Source: Planctomycetota bacterium (GTDB lineage Bacteria > Planctomycetota > Phycisphaerae > FEN-1346). Taken from it: DNA of 6,245 nt. The stretch covers positions 1-6,245 of the forward strand of contig JAPLML010000579.1 in the NCBI GenBank assembly GCA_026387055.1. Reading direction: 5' to 3'. A model generated the notes under the pieces. The model saw only the letters and a list, made by a program, of their open reading frames with translations, did no database searches and was not told where the DNA came from. The position numbers were made by a program, and so were the translations under genes. Of the stretch, positions 1 through 4,815 are shown piece by piece (within the stretch, counting starts at the first letter, position 1; each line of letters starts with the position of its first letter).

Positions 1-118
1 TTCGGCGCCGCACTCGGCGCGCGCGGTTCTCGCGGCGGCACTCGTCCACCGGATGGTTCCAGTGGGTCGGGCGCTGCCGCGGCTTCTCGCGATCGGCCTC
101 CGGCGGCGGTTGTGACAT
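1..118 (-). CDS. Hypothetical protein, N-terminal fragment (runs off left edge)
   Basis: A minus-strand ATG at 118-116 opens a frame with no stop for 39 codons up to the window edge. The visible protein begins MSQPPPEADREKPRQ and is strongly hydrophilic, rich in Pro, Arg and Glu, with a basic stretch (RRENRARRVRRR) near the edge. A GGAAGG ribosome-binding-site candidate sits 9 bases upstream of the ATG. The gene would follow the small GT-C gene on the same strand after a 78-base gap that contains a strong palindrome. No family is recognised. It could be the cytoplasmic N-terminus of a larger protein or a chance frame in GC-rich DNA; the start context and the gap left between the two genes favour a real gene. 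Confidence 0.45.
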   Translation of the reverse strand, partial: MSQPPPEADREKPRQRPTHWNHPVDECRRENRARRVRRR

Positions 119-137
119 CGACCTTTACCTTCCTGTC

Positions 138-159
138 GGGGCACGGCGTGCCGTGCCCC
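138..159. repeat. Perfect 10-bp inverted repeat, single-hairpin CACGGC palindrome
   Basis: Ten bases, GGGGCACGGC (138-147), are followed by a 2-base centre and the exact complement GCCGTGCCCC (150-159). It lies between the stop of the small GT-C gene (197) and the start of the left-edge ORF (118). There is no T-tract on either side, so it is not a canonical intrinsic terminator, although it could still act as an RNA 3' stabiliser. Its CACGG...CCGTG core with G-rich/C-rich flanks matches the double-hairpin repeats elsewhere in the window, so it may be a single-hairpin member of that family. Confidence 0.7.
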
Positions 160-196
160 TCCCACTAACGACACACGCGCCCCGCAAGCGAGGCGG

Positions 197-1453
197 CTAA
201 ATGGGCGCGCCAGTATTCGCGGTCTTGCCCCGCCCGAGAATCGCCAGGAGCCCCACGCCGCCCAACACCGCCAGCGGCGGCATCACCACCAACCGGTCCG
301 GCGGCGCCGACCCCAGCACCGCTTGCACGAGCGTCAGCCACAGGGGCGCCAGAAGCAACCAGACCAGAACCGCACGCTCTCGCCGCAGGGCCCAGACGCC
401 GAGGAGCGCCAGAACCGCCGTCGGCAGGAGGCTGGTGTACCCCGCCGCCGGATGAACCGGCCCCTCGTCCTCCGCCAGCATCGGCCCGGGAGACCAGAGC
501 CGTCCGGCCCTCAGCGCCGCCTCTTTGAGCCACGCCGCCGGGTGCTCGGCCATCAGGCCCGCCGCCGACCTCAGATAAGACACGTCCTGCCGGATCTCGT
601 CAAGCCCCTTCGCTTCGCCGACAGGCTCCTGCTTCCCCGCTTCGCCGCCCGTTCCCCTTAGCCCCTCCGTGCCGCCGTAGAGCTTCGCGCCGGTGTCGGT
701 CGTCAGAACGGGCACGCCGAGCCGCAGCGCGTTTCGCGCCGCCCAAGGCGCGAGGCAAACCACGAGGACGGCTGTCCCTACAGCCCATCCTGCGAGGATC
801 CGCCGACACCGGCGGGCCACGATGGCCGCCACTCCCGCCGGGATCGCCAGCCCGGCCGCCCACGGCTGAAGATACGCCGCCGCTGCCAGTGCCACTCCGG
901 TCGCCGCAGCCCAGAACCACGCCCATCGGCTCGACGCCGCCGACACCAGGAACTCCAGCCCAAGCGCCATCGCCGCCGCCAGCGCCAGCCCCGTCGGCAC
1001 GACAGGCACCGCCAAGGCCGCAAAGTAAACCTGGTACGGATCGAAGGCAACCAGGGCCACAGCCGCCAAGCCCGCCCACAGGCCCGCCAGCCTGACCGCC
1101 GCCCATCCCACGACGATCAGCGCAGCCGCGCCGCAGATCGACTGAAACACCGTCAGCCCGCGAAGGGACGTGGCTGTCAGCCTGGCGGCCGCCGACACCA
1201 GCACCGGGTACCCCGGCATCCGCCAAGCGACTCTCGGCAAGCCAAGCGGATCCTGGGCGAGGACAAACCCCTTGCCCTCCGTAACGCTCTTCCCGATGGC
1301 CAGGAATTCGTCGGATCCCGGCGGCTGCGCCGCCTGGCCCTCGCCGATCATCAGGGCAAGCGCCACCCGCACCACAAGCCCCAGCGCCACCAAGGCCACG
1401 ATCATCAGGCGCGCGGCAGGCTTGCGCGGCGCGGATTCGGGTTGCTCTGACAT
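197..1453 (-). CDS. GT-C fold membrane glycosyltransferase (GT39/ArnT-like superfamily)
   Basis: This is a 418-residue polytopic membrane protein. A short cytoplasmic tail precedes the first membrane segment (about residues 15-36). It is followed by an extracytoplasmic loop with an acidic pair (D48-E49 in GSDEF), the stretch SVTEGKGF (56-63), and R78-M-P-G-Y-P83. That arrangement (acidic residues, then 'A.s...G.GF', then 'R.PGYP') is typical of bacterial GT-C glycosyltransferases that use polyprenyl-phosphate sugars. Hydrophobic segments follow at roughly 103-140, 148-170, 177-213 and 220-238. Then comes P236-W237..R240-N241 and TTDTG (251-255)/GGT (260-262), which resembles the 'PWtiRN...ttn.G' region of this group. 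Two or three C-terminal segments end near 407. At 418 residues it is short for the family (often 450-650) and lacks a large C-terminal soluble domain. The donor and acceptor cannot be told from sequence. The ATG at 1453 is preceded by a weak G-rich stretch (AGGGGG, 11 bases upstream). Confidence 0.8.
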   Translation of the reverse strand: MSEQPESAPRKPAARLMIVALVALGLVVRVALALMIGEGQAAQPPGSDEFLAIGKSVTEGKGFVLAQDPLGLPRVAWRMPGYPVLVSAAARLTATSLRGLTVFQSICGAAALIVVGWAAVRLAGLWAGLAAVALVAFDPYQVYFAALAVPVVPTGLALAAAMALGLEFLVSAASSRWAWFWAAATGVALAAAAYLQPWAAGLAIPAGVAAIVARRCRRILAGWAVGTAVLVVCLAPWAARNALRLGVPVLTTDTGAKLYGGTEGLRGTGGEAGKQEPVGEAKGLDEIRQDVSYLRSAAGLMAEHPAAWLKEAALRAGRLWSPGPMLAEDEGPVHPAAGYTSLLPTAVLALLGVWALRRERAVLVWLLLAPLWLTLVQAVLGSAPPDRLVVMPPLAVLGGVGLLAILGRGKTANTGAPI

Positions 1454-1612
1454 AGGCCGACCGACCCCCTGAACCGCGACATCGTATCGGCCGGCAGGGA
1501 GGAAATCAAGGCGAACGGCCCGGCCAGGGCGGGCGGGACGCGACTTCGTCGCAGAGTCGGGTGGGCGGCGGAGCCTGAGAGCATGCCGGGCATCTACCCC
1601 TTTCGTCGCTGG
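1454..1612. other. Intergenic gap between nucleotidyltransferase and small GT-C gene
   Basis: These 159 bases separate the nucleotidyltransferase stop from the small glycosyltransferase start. I see no convincing promoter, no terminator hairpin with a T-tract, no RNA gene and no credible small ORF. Given the gap, the small glycosyltransferase could be read through from the cassette upstream or have its own weak promoter; the sequence does not decide. Confidence 0.5.
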
Positions 1613-2191
1613 TCATTCCGTCTGCCGCGCGGCCGATCTCTGCTCGCGATGGCGTTCCGCTTCCAGAAGACTCTCTTTGACTTGCGCAAATCTCGCTTCC
1701 TGCCCCTCTTGCACGGACCAGCGCTCAGCTTCCGCCAAGTCAACGTCGGTGTGCTCGACCACAAGGCGCGCCTGCTCAAGACATTGGCGATCGTTGAAAT
1801 AATAGTAGTTCGCCAATCTGTCCTTCGCACAATCGGTGGGAGAGATGAGACGCAAAGTTCCCGTCGGGAACACAAGTTCGCAGATCTGCTTGACAGGTTC
1901 GCGGCCAACGGCAAGCGGCGGCGTCCGTATGTCCACCCATACCGGAGATTCGGGGTGCTTGAACAGGCGGCCGTGATGCTCGAAGCCTATCTCCAAGAGA
2001 GCCGCCGACACCTTGCGGCGATCCACAAACACCTCCGGCACGAAATCGAGGTCGCCGGAAACGTATGCATTTCTGGCGTAGATCGTAACGCACATTCCTC
2101 CCGAGAGAACCACTCGGATGCCCCTCTCCCGAAGGTGCTGGCCCACGAACGCCGCAAGCTCCGCTTCGGTCATCTCACGGACGGGTTTCAC
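1613..2191 (-). CDS. Nucleotidyltransferase-fold protein (AbiEii/MNT-like, possible toxin)
   Basis: A 192-residue soluble protein. Near the N-terminus it has S30-G-G32 followed by S45-G-D47-L-D49-F, the GG...S.D.D signature of the DNA polymerase beta nucleotidyltransferase superfamily. D87 in the strand VWVDI is the likely third metal-binding acid. The later stretch SPTDCAKDRLANYYYFNDRQCLEQA (117-141) is typical of stand-alone bacterial members of this superfamily. The C-terminal 40 residues are a charged helix. Translation starts at a GTG (2191-2189) that overlaps the TGA stop of the upstream regulator as GTGA, with only a weak ribosome-binding site, so translation is probably coupled. Proteins of this fold transfer NMP to RNA, protein or small molecules; paired with a small winged-helix protein they often form toxin-antitoxin or abortive-infection systems (AbiE type). 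Toxicity is an inference from layout. A housekeeping or aminoglycoside-type transferase is possible but less likely. Confidence 0.8.
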   Translation of the reverse strand: MKPVREMTEAELAAFVGQHLRERGIRVVLSGGMCVTIYARNAYVSGDLDFVPEVFVDRRKVSAALLEIGFEHHGRLFKHPESPVWVDIRTPPLAVGREPVKQICELVFPTGTLRLISPTDCAKDRLANYYYFNDRQCLEQARLVVEHTDVDLAEAERWSVQEGQEARFAQVKESLLEAERHREQRSAARQTE

Positions 2192-2517
2192 AGTGGCTTG
2201 CCTGCCATTCGCGGCCGCTGCCTTTGCATGAGAAGCGATTGCCGTTCGGCGTCGGGATAGAAGGTCAGGGCCCTCGCCAGCAGGGTCTGGAGTTCCGCCA
2301 AGAAGGGATACTTGGGGTTGAACCTGTACAGCCGAGTGCGACCAAGACGCCGGCTATAGACCACTCCGCCCGCCTCGAGCCGCTCCAGTTGCTTCTGCAT
2401 GGCGCTGAACGTTGATCCCCAGGTCCTTGCCATTTGCCTCGGATAACCTTCTCCCAGGCAGTACAGGTACAGCAGCGCCCTTTCCGCATCTTGTGACCCC
2501 AGCAACGGCTCCAACAT
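2188..2517 (-). CDS. Small winged-helix DNA-binding regulator (possible antitoxin)
   Basis: A 109-residue protein read as a winged helix-turn-helix. It has an N-terminal helix pair with SQDAERALLYLYCLGEGYPRQMA (8-30), a recognition-helix region STFSAMQKQLERLEAGGVV (35-53), and a wing with paired basic residues YSRRLGRTRLYRFNPKYP (54-71). A C-terminal helix (72-85) may mediate dimerisation. The pattern 'LerL...GvV.s...GrtrlY.fNP.yP' is common in small ArsR/MarR-like regulators next to nucleotidyltransferase genes. The start is set at the ATG at 2517: it has an AAGGG sequence 7 bases upstream, and an in-frame ATG further upstream at 2610 would lie ahead of the promoter described at 2579-2606. 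Its stop overlaps the nucleotidyltransferase start by 4 bases. It probably represses its own operon through the palindrome at 2551-2568. It lacks the long C-terminal domain of classical AbiEi antitoxins. Confidence 0.8.
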   Translation of the reverse strand: MLEPLLGSQDAERALLYLYCLGEGYPRQMARTWGSTFSAMQKQLERLEAGGVVYSRRLGRTRLYRFNPKYPFLAELQTLLARALTFYPDAERQSLLMQRQRPRMAGKPL

Positions 2518-2550
2518 GGCTTCGCCCTTGGCAGAACTTCGACCCCCAGT

Positions 2551-2568
2551 AGAGGTTACATGACCTCT
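2551..2568. promoter_or_regulatory. Candidate operator of the winged-helix regulator
   Basis: AGAGGT (2551-2556) and ACCTCT (2563-2568) form a perfect 6-bp inverted repeat around a 6-base spacer. It lies just downstream of the predicted transcription start and 34 bases upstream of the regulator ATG, where a bound dimer would block initiation or escape. Related GGTCA half-sites occur nearby on the plus strand at 2575-2579 and 2621-2625. Binding by the neighbouring winged-helix protein is an inference from position and symmetry. Confidence 0.5.
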
Positions 2569-2578
2569 CTTGGCGGTC

Positions 2579-2606
2579 ATTATATCGGCTCTTCGAGCCC
2601 CGACAA
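2579..2606 (-). promoter_or_regulatory. Sigma70-type promoter for the winged-helix/nucleotidyltransferase operon
   Basis: On the minus strand, TTGTCG (2606-2601, 4 of 6 matches to TTGACA) is followed by 16 bases and then a perfect TATAAT (2584-2579). Transcription would start near 2572, giving a leader of about 55 bases before the ATG at 2517. The spacer itself holds an inverted repeat, GGCTC-TTC-GAGCC (2587-2599), which could be a second protein-binding site. This is the clearest promoter in the window. Confidence 0.6.
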
Positions 2607-2630
2607 GCATATAATTCGGAGGTCAGCGGG

Positions 2631-2650
2631 AGAAAAACCACCGGTGGGGG
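2631..2650 (-). terminator. Possible weak terminator after the large glycosyltransferase
   Basis: On the minus strand the perfect palindrome CCACCGGTGG (2647-2638) is followed at once by five T residues (2637-2633). It lies between the MITE/glycosyltransferase 3' end and the cassette promoter, where a terminator would be expected. The stem is short once a loop is allowed, so the call is tentative; the MITE just upstream in the transcript would add further structure. Confidence 0.3.
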
Positions 2651-2671
2651 CCGCGCCGCCCGCTCAGCTAA

Positions 2672-2800
2672 GAGCCTATCCGAATAACCCGCTCCTCGGG
2701 GTGCCACGGCTTGCTTGCAAGCCGTGATTCCCGGCGCACTGGTTGCAAGCAACCAGTGGCACCCCTCCTGGGATGAGCATGTGGTTATTCAGATAGACTC
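2672..2800. mobile_element. MITE-like element, 129 bp, 18-bp terminal inverted repeats, TAA target duplication
   Basis: The left end GAGCCTATCCGAATAACC (2672-2689) and the complement of the right end, GAGTCTATCTGAATAACC (2800-2783), match at 16 of 18 positions. The element is flanked by direct repeats TAA (2669-2671 and 2801-2803). No ORF inside could encode a transposase, so it would need a transposase in trans. Termini starting with GAG and a TNA duplication fit groups of the IS5 family in general terms; no specific IS is claimed. The interior is almost entirely a double-hairpin module (2698-2765). The right end supplies the last base of the TAG stop of the glycosyltransferase gene. Confidence 0.75.
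2698..2765. repeat. Double-hairpin palindromic module inside the MITE
   Basis: Outer arms GGGGTGC (2698-2704) and GCACCCC (2759-2765) enclose two perfect 10-bp stems. The first is CACGGCTTGC / GCAAGCCGTG (2705-2714 and 2717-2726, centre TT); the second is CACTGGTTGC / GCAACCAGTG (2737-2746 and 2749-2758, centre AA). They are separated by ten bases (2727-2736). The outer arms extend as GGGGTGCCAC/GTGGCACCCC because the hairpins begin with CCAC and end with GTGG. The layout matches the copies at 3888-3963 and 5840-5931. Confidence 0.85.
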
Positions 2801-4671
2801 TAAGGGTTGCCGGGCGCCTTGAGGAGCCAAAGGCCTTCCTCCGGCCGGTATGGGTCGGCCTGGTGATAGACCCGCACCAGACCTGGGACGGTCTCGAGTT
2901 GCGGCAGATACCTGTCGTCGGTGATGACGTAGAAGGCCTGCCCGGCAGCCATCTGCTTCTCGGCACCGGCCGGGTCCGCCAGCGGGGGCATGGGGCGCGC
3001 CACATAGAAGACCACGGAGCTGCTCGTGCCGCGATAGGCGAAGAGCGACACACCATCGGGCACGGTCTCGCGGACATGACGAGCGAAGTCGACCGCACGG
3101 CTGGACCGCTCGATCGGACCGATCAGCGCGGAACCGGCCCACAGGAACGTTGCCGCGAACGTCGCCAGGAGAACCGCCAAGCTCCCCACCAGGCGCCGGC
3201 GCGACGCCAGGACCCAGGCCAGGGCACCGCCCACGATGCTCATCGCCCCCAGGACGGCCATCGGCCGGAGCACCCCCGGCGTTACCAGTCGCGCCGCCGT
3301 CCCTCGAAACCTATCGAAGAAGGCCGGTTGCGCCAGGTAGAGCGCGTACGCCGCCAGGCACAGAACGCCCAGACCCACGAAGAACACTCCGTGGCCCGCA
3401 AGGAGCCGCGCCCGCGTCTGCGACGCGCCCCCGCCTGCCTGCGCCACCACCTCACGCAGCGCCAGGGCCGTGAACACCGCGGCGGCCGGGAACAGGGGAA
3501 GGATGTAGTGGTCTTGCTTACCCGCTGACAGGCTGAAGCCGATCAGCGTCCCGACCAGCCACGCCCCGATGAAGAGAAGCCACGCGCGGTCGTGTACGTC
3601 GCGCCAGGCCCGCCGCGCCGCCAGCACCAGGCCATACGCGAAGAAGACGGTCCACGGGGCGGCGAGCATCGGCAGGCGCACCAGGTAGAAGTAGACCGGC
3701 TCCTCGTGGCCGAACTCACCCGCGGCGCGGTCCACCGACTCCGCCATCCAGATCTTCAGTGCGTCATGGTCATGCTGGTACACATAGAGATGCCACGGAA
3801 GCACGACCGCGAGGAAGACCGCGATCGCCGCGGCCGCGCCGCCGAGCGTCCAGGCCCACTCGTTCGGCCTAGCTCGATCGGCCGCTTGTGGCACGGCGGG
3901 CTCGTCCGGTCGTGGCGAGATCGCCGCCGGCGCCCCCACGGCCGGGCAAGCCGGCCGTGCCACTCGACGCACCTGCCGCGCCACGCACACCGCGGCCGCC
4001 ACGAGGTACGGCAACCACAGAACCAGCAGCGGGGCCGGCCCCTTGGCGAGCATCGCCAGGCCGCCGAAGGCGCCGGCGAAGAGGAACCATCGGAACCGCC
4101 GCCAGCCGTCTCCCTCCACGCCCATCCAGAGGGCGAGAAGCGACGCCGTCGAGAAACACGTCATCGGCATATCGGCGATCGCCAAGCGGGCGTTCATCAG
4201 GAAACCCACCATGGTGGCCAGCGCCGCCGCCCCAACGAAGGCGGTCAGGCGGTCGTACCGCCGCGCGAGCACGGCGGCCACCATCAGGACCGTCGCCAGA
4301 GCCGCCAACGCGCTCGGCAGCCGGGCGCTCCAGGCGTTGACCTCTCCCACCGCCCACGCCACCGGAACCACCATCCAATACGCCAGCGGGGTCTTCCGGA
4401 GGCGGGGACTGTCGTTGAAATTGGGAACCAGGTACGGGCTGGGCCGCGAGCCGTCGGCCAGTTGCACCGGCCGATTCAGCAGCATGTTGCGCGCGGTTCC
4501 GGCCAGCAGCGCCTCGTGCGTGCGCAGCGGAATGTCGTCACCCAGGCGGAAGAAGAAGACGGTCCCCAGCAGGGCCGCCAATCCCAGCGGCAAGAGCCAC
4601 GCAAGGCGTTGCGGCGGCCCGCCGTGAGCCTCCGGGTCGAACGACGACGGTATCGGTGTTTGAACGCTCAT
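2800..4671 (-). CDS. GT39/ArnT-like membrane glycosyltransferase
   Basis: A 623-residue polytopic GT-C protein, a usual length for the ArnT/PMT group, which moves a sugar from polyprenyl phosphate onto lipid or protein on the outer face of the membrane. The first membrane segment is at about 23-42. The first loop holds IPLRTHEALLAGTARNML (47-64), followed by SPRLRKTPLAYWM (88-100), equivalent to the 'DE.rya..arEM...R..KpPL.YW' signature. The catalytic-type pair here reads H52-E53 instead of Asp-Glu. Further segments lie at about 119-135, 142-160, 168-184, 193-230, 272-293, 331-351, 361-382 and 388-406. E311..R315 with H322-E-E-P-V-Y-F-Y and PW (339-340), then GKQDHYILPLFPAAA (384-398), are also family features. 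From about 520 a soluble C-terminal domain follows. Residues 237-262 are a Pro/Ala-rich linker encoded by a palindromic repeat. The stop TAG is completed by the MITE. No good ribosome-binding site precedes the ATG. Confidence 0.85.
   Translation of the reverse strand: MSVQTPIPSSFDPEAHGGPPQRLAWLLPLGLAALLGTVFFFRLGDDIPLRTHEALLAGTARNMLLNRPVQLADGSRPSPYLVPNFNDSPRLRKTPLAYWMVVPVAWAVGEVNAWSARLPSALAALATVLMVAAVLARRYDRLTAFVGAAALATMVGFLMNARLAIADMPMTCFSTASLLALWMGVEGDGWRRFRWFLFAGAFGGLAMLAKGPAPLLVLWLPYLVAAAVCVARQVRRVARPACPAVGAPAAISPRPDEPAVPQAADRARPNEWAWTLGGAAAAIAVFLAVVLPWHLYVYQHDHDALKIWMAESVDRAAGEFGHEEPVYFYLVRLPMLAAPWTVFFAYGLVLAARRAWRDVHDRAWLLFIGAWLVGTLIGFSLSAGKQDHYILPLFPAAAVFTALALREVVAQAGGGASQTRARLLAGHGVFFVGLGVLCLAAYALYLAQPAFFDRFRGTAARLVTPGVLRPMAVLGAMSIVGGALAWVLASRRRLVGSLAVLLATFAATFLWAGSALIGPIERSSRAVDFARHVRETVPDGVSLFAYRGTSSSVVFYVARPMPPLADPAGAEKQMAAGQAFYVITDDRYLPQLETVPGLVRVYHQADPYRPEEGLWLLKAPGNP
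3888..3963. repeat. Double-hairpin palindromic repeat embedded in the glycosyltransferase gene
   Basis: Outer arms GTGGCACGGC (3888-3897) and GCCGTGCCAC (3954-3963) are exact complements. The second inner hairpin is perfect: CACGGCCGG (3937-3945), loop GCAAG, CCGGCCGTG (3951-3959). The first is decayed: CACGGCGGG (3892-3900) against CCGGTCGTG (3906-3914), 7 of 9 matching. This is the same architecture as the MITE core and the copy at 5840-5931, but here it lies in coding sequence and keeps the reading frame, encoding about residues 237-262 between two membrane segments. Confidence 0.65.
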
Positions 4672-4680
4672 GGGATATGG

Positions 4681-4709
4681 GTTCTACCTTGGCTTCGGCG
4701 GATTTGCAA
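4681..4709 (-). promoter_or_regulatory. Weak candidate promoter of the large glycosyltransferase
   Basis: On the minus strand, TTGCAA (4709-4704) is followed by 17 bases and TAGAAC (4686-4681); each box matches the sigma70 consensus at 4 of 6 positions. The predicted start would be only about 3 bases before the ATG at 4671, implying a leaderless or nearly leaderless mRNA, which would fit the lack of a good ribosome-binding site. Weak boxes in a GC-rich genome make this tentative. Confidence 0.25.
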
Positions 4710-4718
4710 CAGTCGTGC

Positions 4719-4736
4719 GCCGCAGGCGCCTGCGGC
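4719..4736. repeat. Perfect 18-bp palindrome in the divergent intergenic region
   Basis: GCCGCAGGCGCCTGCGGC reads identically on both strands. It lies near the middle of the 144 bases between the divergent glycosyltransferase (start 4671) and Asp-box protein (start 4816) genes, beside the weak minus-strand -35 candidate. It could be a regulator site shared by both directions or a remnant of a palindromic repeat. With no loop it makes a better protein-binding site than an RNA hairpin. Confidence 0.6.
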
Positions 4737-4803
4737 TCGACGTTCTATTTGCTTCCCACGTTCGCGGCAACACGCTATCCTTACGGTGCCCTTCCGCTTG
4801 TGA

Positions 4804-4809
4804 AAGGAG
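4804..4809 (+). promoter_or_regulatory. Strong ribosome-binding site that fixes the Asp-box gene start
   Basis: AAGGAG (4804-4809) lies 6 bases before the ATG at 4816, an ideal spacing. An in-frame ATG at 4810 directly abuts this site with no spacing and is unlikely to be used, so the protein should begin MKRF rather than MSMKRF. Confidence 0.75.
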
Positions 4810-4815
4810 ATGTCG

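Noticed and set aside
138..159. Intrinsic terminator for the small glycosyltransferase
   Set aside because: The hairpin is strong, but the downstream minus-strand sequence (GACAGGAAGG) has no U-tract, so it is listed as a repeat.
1583..2260. Plus-strand ORF (225 codons) opposite the nucleotidyltransferase
   Set aside because: Spans the coupled gene junction on the other strand and shows no family features, while the minus-strand frames have recognisable motifs.
2518..2610. 31-residue N-terminal extension of the winged-helix protein
   Set aside because: It would start upstream of the TATAAT box, its sequence is not like a wHTH family N-terminus, and the ATG at 2517 has a ribosome-binding site.
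2610..2615. TATAAT on the plus strand
   Set aside because: There is no plus-strand gene downstream for more than 2 kb; the minus-strand TATAAT at 2584-2579 with a spaced -35 box explains the region better.
2668..2804. CRISPR array or riboswitch at the nested palindromes
   Set aside because: There are no regularly spaced direct repeats with unique spacers; nested inverted repeats plus a TAA duplication fit a mobile element better.
4753..4781. Plus-strand promoter TTCCCA-17-TATCCT before the Asp-box gene
   Set aside because: Both boxes match at only 4 of 6 positions and miss key bases; not strong enough to list as a feature.
3592..4803. Long plus-strand ORF (403 codons) opposite the large glycosyltransferase
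   Set aside because: It is rich in Arg, His, Pro and Gln with no recognisable domain, as expected of an antisense frame in GC-rich DNA. The opposite strand has a clear membrane enzyme.
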